A DNA stretch of 18,011 nucleotides from CAZGSD01 sp964528305 (GTDB lineage Bacteria; Patescibacteriota; Gracilibacteria; UBA1369), in contig CAZGSD010000013.1 in the NCBI GenBank assembly GCA_964528305.1, forward strand, positions 1-18,011, given 5' to 3'. Positions within the stretch are counted from its first letter, which is position 1. Each line of letters opens with the position of its first letter. Of this stretch, positions 14,120 to 18,011 are shown piece by piece. A program made the position numbers and the translations under genes. A model generated the notes under the pieces. It was not told where the DNA came from and did not search any database. It saw only the letters and a program-made list of their open reading frames with translations.

Positions 14120-15037
14120 TTACAAAGACATTTGACCGCTACCACCCCCAGCATATTTCAAAAAACGCCCATCAATTTTATGGGTTATCTCATGATGCTC
14201 CCAACACAAAGGTAGCAAAAACCTAGGATCATGTCCCCGCACCATAGCAAATCGCAAAGCATGATGAATCACCCTGGCCGGCTTTTTACAGACCGGCACC
14301 ACACACCTTCCCCCATGCTCCCGCCTCAAAATACTCCTAATTTTCACCGGAATATAACGCCCCATCACCCCCGAAACTTCACCCACCACAGCTCCCCGAG
14401 CCGTTTTCACCCGCACCCCCTGTCCCAATTTCTCTTTTTCCGCAACAATTTCAGCTTCCCGCACATCCAAAGCCTGATTGATAATCTGATCAATATCCAA
14501 ACCTTTATTCTGCAATTCCAAAAGTCGCTGTATAGTGTGCGATTTAAGCCCGACTAATGAACTTTCCATCTCCCCCGCCTTGACGTCTATCACATTATCT
14601 TGGCCCGATAGTTGCGCGCGCAACTCCACATCACCAATCTTCGGCTTCTGTAAAACAAAATTTTTCTCATCCCTAACCAAAGTCTCTACAGCTTTCTGCG
14701 ACAGATTTCTCACCTGATCAGCCCAAAAAATTTCATTTTCCGGTCTCACCACAGCAGCCACCCTCACCAACTTGTTGACACTCACCTCTCCTCGCACCAA
14801 TTGTTGACGCAATATTGGTAAATTTTCAAATTTTTTCTCCAAGTTAAGAACATTACGCACCTGCTCCTCACTCACACCAGCCAGCTGAGCCGCAAAATGA
14901 AAAATACTGCCAAATCCCTTGGCTCGCCACAATCCCCGTCGCGCCACCTCCGGCAAAAGTCCCAAAAACTTCCGCCGCGCCTCCAGCGCAGCCGCCCCAT
15001 ACCGCTGACAAAGTCGAAAAAGTTCCGCGTCCGTCAT
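14120..15037 (-). CDS. HNH endonuclease-domain protein
   Basis: In this 305-residue protein the C-terminal HNH zinc-nuclease motif spans about 233-290. Cys245 and Cys250, with Cys278 and His281/His282, form a probable zinc site. The IHH at 257-259 and HEITH at 282-286 supply candidate catalytic His residues. The N-terminal 200 residues are helical and Arg/Lys-rich, with a VSVNKLVRVAAVV-type helix, similar in layout to DUF222/HNH proteins that occur in many copies in some genomes. DNA cleavage is expected from the family. Substrate and role (mobile element, defence or repair) cannot be told from context. It lies alone, with about 180 bp between it and the GC-rich ORF and 319 bp before lgt. Confidence 0.85.
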   Translation of the reverse strand: MTDAELFRLCQRYGAAALEARRKFLGLLPEVARRGLWRAKGFGSIFHFAAQLAGVSEEQVRNVLNLEKKFENLPILRQQLVRGEVSVNKLVRVAAVVRPENEIFWADQVRNLSQKAVETLVRDEKNFVLQKPKIGDVELRAQLSGQDNVIDVKAGEMESSLVGLKSHTIQRLLELQNKGLDIDQIINQALDVREAEIVAEKEKLGQGVRVKTARGAVVGEVSGVMGRYIPVKIRSILRREHGGRCVVPVCKKPARVIHHALRFAMVRGHDPRFLLPLCWEHHEITHKIDGRFLKYAGGGSGQMSL

Positions 15038-15356
15038 ATAAAAATTGGTAAAAGATTACAAACCACCTTCTACAATCTCTTATCAACCACGGTCACACGG
15101 ACCACCCAATCTAAATCACCAATTCAACAACCCATTAAACCTGGCTAAATAGTAGCAATTAAAAGCCAAAAAGTCACTCAAACACACTTGCAAAGTCGCC
15201 TCAAAATTCGCCCTATAATCTCCACCAAGATTCGCTTAAATACACGCACGACAATCTCCCACCGCCGCTGGATTACAGAGCTAAATTATGGTATCTAAAA
15301 ACTACAGCCACGACCTTCTTCAACGCCTAATATCAGGCCACTAACCCAACTCCACC
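15038..15356. other. 319-bp divergent intergenic region before lgt
   Basis: It separates the minus-strand HNH gene from plus-strand lgt. It contains a perfect -10 TATAAT at 15214-15219, but the nearest -35-like TTGCAA (15188-15193) is 20 bp away, too far for a standard promoter. A short candidate leader ORF lies at 15288-15344. No other structure is evident. Confidence 0.5.
15288..15344 (+). CDS. Candidate 18-residue leader peptide ORF upstream of lgt
   Basis: ATG at 15288 opens an 18-codon frame encoding MVSKNYSHDLLQRLISGH, ending with TAA 12 nt before the lgt ATG. It is downstream of the TATAAT-like site. No Shine-Dalgarno precedes it. The peptide has no known family, and chance occurrence is quite possible. 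Confidence 0.2.
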   Translation: MVSKNYSHDLLQRLISGH

Positions 15357-16151
15357 ATGCCCACCATCAACCCAATTCTATTACAAATCGGCCCGCTAAC
15401 CATCCACTGGTACGGCCTAATGTACGTTTTAACTTTCGCTATTAGCTGGTGGGCCCTGCAACGCAGTAAACTTCCACTCAACCCCACCCAAAAAGACAAT
15501 CTCCTCATCACGCTGATTCTCGGCATCATCATCGGCGGCCGCCTCGGCTATATCTTGTTTTACAATCTCTCTTATTATCTGCAAAGTCCCCTCAAAACCG
15601 TGGCCATCTGGGAAGGCGGCCTCTCTTTTCACGGCGGTGCCATCGGTATTGCCATCGCAGCTTGGATTTATCTCAAAACCCATAAAAACCGATCACCCCT
15701 CACCTTCTTCCACCTCTCCGACTTCATCGTCACCATAGCCCCCATCGGCATATTCCTGGGCCGCATCGGCAATTTCATCAATAGCGAACTTTACGGCCGC
15801 ATCAGCCCAAACAATCAATTCTGCCTAAACTTCCCCACCGACCCCACCAACTGCCGCTACCCCTCACAACTCTTCGAAGCCCTCGGCGAAGGATTAATCA
15901 TAGGACTCATCCTCTTCCTGGCCCACCGCCACAAAAAATTCTCCACCCACCCAGGCCGTCTCACCGGCCTTTTCCTCATCCTCTACGGCCTAATCCGCAC
16001 CCTCCTCGAAAACTTCCGCGCCCCCGACCCCCAGATTGGTTATCTCTTGGGCGGACTGACGCTGGGGCAGATTTTATCGCTGATGACTGTAATCATCGGG
16101 GTAGGAATAACGCTATCAATCAGCCAAGCGGATCATCAACCTCAACAATAA
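15357..16151 (+). CDS. lgt: Prolipoprotein diacylglyceryl transferase
   Basis: This 264-residue membrane enzyme moves diacylglyceryl from phosphatidylglycerol to the lipobox Cys of prelipoproteins, the first step of lipoprotein maturation. The Lgt signature GRIGNFINSELYGR at 135-148 includes essential Arg136 and Asn139. FHGG with His92 and ENFRAPD with Arg221 match the catalytic His and Arg of characterised enzymes. About seven hydrophobic helices are visible. Length is close to the family norm. ATG 15357 precedes the usual N-terminal I-G-P-L-T-I-H-W-Y-G segment. Its 3' end overlaps the convergent gene by 32 nt. Presence of lgt indicates that this organism makes lipoproteins. Confidence 0.96.
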   Translation: MPTINPILLQIGPLTIHWYGLMYVLTFAISWWALQRSKLPLNPTQKDNLLITLILGIIIGGRLGYILFYNLSYYLQSPLKTVAIWEGGLSFHGGAIGIAIAAWIYLKTHKNRSPLTFFHLSDFIVTIAPIGIFLGRIGNFINSELYGRISPNNQFCLNFPTDPTNCRYPSQLFEALGEGLIIGLILFLAHRHKKFSTHPGRLTGLFLILYGLIRTLLENFRAPDPQIGYLLGGLTLGQILSLMTVIIGVGITLSISQADHQPQQ

Positions 16152-17798
16152 ATCTCGTATTACTACTATCAAACCGAACTCTAATCCTACTCACGTGATA
16201 ATCAGTAATTTTTTTATCATCAACGCTCAAATCAACATTATTACAAGTAACCTTCTCCGCCTCACTCAAACCACTATACCACCCCATCAAGTAATCCCCC
16301 ACAATTTTCCGACAAGCTTCCGCAGTCCTATTTGGTGGAGTCAATTTCAGAAAATGCGCCTTAGCTATACCAAATTTCTCTAAAAAATGGCCTTTCAAAA
16401 GCTCTTTATCGGGTTCCACTATCTCCTCTCGAGCAATCAACCCCTTCAAAGTTTTAAATCGCTGTATCTGTTCACCAACCTCCCCAGGCTGTGCAGCTCC
16501 ATAAAGATCAGCCACAGNNNNNNNNNNNNNNNNNNNNNNNNNNNNNNNNNNNNNNNNNNNNNNNNNNNNNNNNNNNNNNNNNNNNNNNNNNNNNNNNNNN
16601 NNNNNNNNNNNNNNNNNTGTATCTGTTCACCAACCTCCCCAGGCTGTGCAGCTCCATAAAGATCAGCCACAGCAGTAAAAGCCCCCTGACCGTACTGCCT
16701 ATCATAAGCTTCCCGCACCAAACTTTGCTTTTCTGAAGACAGACCATTATACCTAACCGTCAAAGCCGCAACTTGACCTCTCAACCATAAAGCTGCCTCA
16801 TCCCTGCTTGGCTCACTAGGGGAGACTTCACTTTTTAACAACTCTCCATTACAAATAGGCCCAATCTCATTATACAATTTAATAGCTTTTCGCATATCAG
16901 TTTTAGAAAAGCGTTCAGCATTTGTCCAGAACTCCCGCGCCTTATCAGGCACAGGTTGAATCTTAGCCATAGCTGTACGAGCCCCCTCTTTGGCACGATT
17001 AAGATTATTCAATAAAAGAGCCCAATCCAGCCATTGCTTAGCCTTATCGCGCACCTCTTCATCTTCAGAATAAATTGCCCCACGCATATTCATTTGAGCA
17101 TTATAAACATTACGCACAGCCTTATAATACGTCTCATAATTAGCATTCAATTTAATATCCGGGCACTTTAAAGACCCAATTTGCTGAAACTTTTTTACAT
17201 CATCTTCAACAAGGTTTTTTTGAGTAAGTATATTTTTCCACCCGTCCCCCTTACTATCTTTCTTCCCTTCATACAAAGTTAAACTCAAAGATAAGTTTTC
17301 CATGCGATTTTGGCTCTCACTACTAAATCCATCAACAAAATCCTGCATTAGCTTAACTTGTTTTAAATATAATCCCCCGTAGCCAGGATCATCAATATCC
17401 CCATTATTACATTTTTTTAAAAGCTCCTCACACAGTTTGTATACAGCCAATCTCGCCTGAGCCCTAGACAAAGTTTCAACGTCACTCACCGCAATTTCTT
17501 TCACATCAGAGCCCAATTTCAACCTTTCTATAAAATACTGCTGCTTGGCCTTTAATTTCTCTGCGTGCCGATCTATCTGAGTCAGCAAATCACGTTTTTC
17601 TTGTTCAATCAAACCATTAATCCGTCCAAGCTTGTTTTTAACCTCATCTTTTTCATGATCTACGTTCATATTATAATTCGACTCCTTCACATCCCTCTGC
17701 TCAAACTCCTGCACCACCCCCCGAGCCTGATCTATATTATCAAAAAACAGCCCCTCTCCCATCAAACCTTGAAAATTTTTAATCAACATATAATACAA
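16120..17798 (-). CDS. Unknown protein, 507 residues after removing an assembly artefact
   Basis: No known family is recognised. As written, the frame from ATG 17798 runs into the N block at 16617 and a second frame covers 16515-16120. The 55 bp at 16618-16672 are repeated exactly at 16463-16517. Removing one copy plus the N leaves 1524 nt, 508 codons, in one frame. The translation passes from VADLYGAAQPGEVGEQ into QRFKTLKG without a break. The merged protein is hydrophilic and highly charged. It has a coiled-coil-like helical section at about 45-95 and long helices through 110-370. No signal peptide or membrane segment is seen. Met4 is an alternative start. It starts 13 nt after the preceding gene in the same direction, so the two are likely cotranscribed. 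Confidence 0.8.
16463..16672. repeat. 55-bp duplicated contig ends flanking the second N block
   Basis: Positions 16463-16517 and 16618-16672 are identical over 55 bp and sit exactly on both sides of the 100-N placeholder. This is the signature of two contigs that overlap but were not merged. It is not a biological repeat, because joining them restores an open frame. Confidence 0.95.
16518..16617. other. False scaffold gap (100 N) between overlapping contigs
   Basis: Exactly 100 N lie between two copies of the same 55 bp. The evidence favours a gap size of minus 55, meaning no missing sequence. Confidence 0.92.
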
Positions 17799-17811
17799 AT
17801 AAAATATTCAC

Positions 17812-18006
17812 TCACAACATCTTCCTCAAAACCTCCTCCTCCCCCCGCCTCTCCGCTGCTTCACGCCGCACCCTCCGCTGAGCCTTTCGCTGCTTATCCA
17901 CCCCCTTCGCCTCAGCCACCACCGCCGCCGTCCCAGCCTCAAAATCCGCATAAGCCTTGGCTAAAACACGCCCCTCTTCTTCAAACATCTGGACATATTG
18001 TTCCAT
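17812..18006 (-). CDS. C-terminal part or short form of an unknown charged helical protein, partial at right edge
   Basis: At least 64 residues are encoded from ATG 18006 to a TGA at 17812. The codon before that ATG is GAG and no stop is visible to the window edge, so the true start is probably outside. The visible part is Ala/Glu/Arg-rich, predicted as a continuous helix or coiled coil, with an RKAQRRVRREAAERR basic stretch at about 40-54. No family is recognised. It lies 13 nt upstream of the 507-residue gene in the same direction. Confidence 0.55.
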   Translation of the reverse strand: MEQYVQMFEEEGRVLAKAYADFEAGTAAVVAEAKGVDKQRKAQRRVRREAAERRGEEEVLRKML

Positions 18007-18011
18007 CTCAG

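Noticed and set aside
16463..16672. A biological tandem repeat or recombination site
   Set aside because: The identical 55-bp copies lie exactly at both edges of a 100-N placeholder and merging restores the reading frame, so an assembly artefact explains it.

Overview
The window looks like a chromosomal segment of a host-associated or ultra-small bacterium of the Patescibacteria (Candidate Phyla Radiation), probably a Parcubacteria-like lineage. This is an inference. It rests on the compact AT-leaning sequence, short intergenic gaps, convergent genes that overlap at their ends, the RRM RNA-binding protein, the DNA-alkylation-repair and HNH proteins, and starts that lack Shine-Dalgarno motifs. 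TGA is used as a stop codon, which argues against the Gracilibacteria/SR1 recoded lineages. The assembly is a scaffold with two 100-N placeholders (2120-2219 and 16518-16617).

Left part (1-1732): the N-terminal part of an M50 site-2-type protease on the minus strand, then on the plus strand ribosomal protein L28 (rpmB), a tRNA-Ser(GGA) with encoded CCA, and a small RRM RNA-binding protein. The RRM gene has its own promoter, a leader of about 130 nt and a clear intrinsic terminator.

Middle (1733-7901): one tight same-strand array of eight genes. It starts with a copper-sensing CsoR repressor behind a good promoter, with an inverted repeat over the expected transcription start. A Cu(I) P-type ATPase (copA), an HMA-plus-CcdA/TauE-like membrane protein and a membrane-anchored His-free cupredoxin follow. 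The array continues with no obvious break into a SAM methyltransferase, a CBU_0592-like small membrane protein, a Nudix hydrolase and an AlkD-type DNA glycosylase. Copper sensing, copper export or handling, and nucleotide/DNA repair may therefore share one transcript.

Next (7869-9300): a HicA-type toxin and a ribbon-helix-helix HicB-like antitoxin on the minus strand. A perfect 21-bp palindrome lies in their promoter. Then comes an Fe-type superoxide dismutase, followed immediately by an 80-nt element with perfect 27-bp inverted arms.

Right part (9301-18011): a large helical TPR-like protein abutting a divergent class III cyclase-like protein, an EamA transporter, a GC-rich island carrying an unrecognised ORF and strong hairpins, an HNH endonuclease, and lgt (prolipoprotein diacylglyceryl transferase). 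At the edge are two minus-strand genes of unknown function. The larger is artificially broken: 55 bp are duplicated on both sides of the second N run, and collapsing them restores a 507-residue reading frame.
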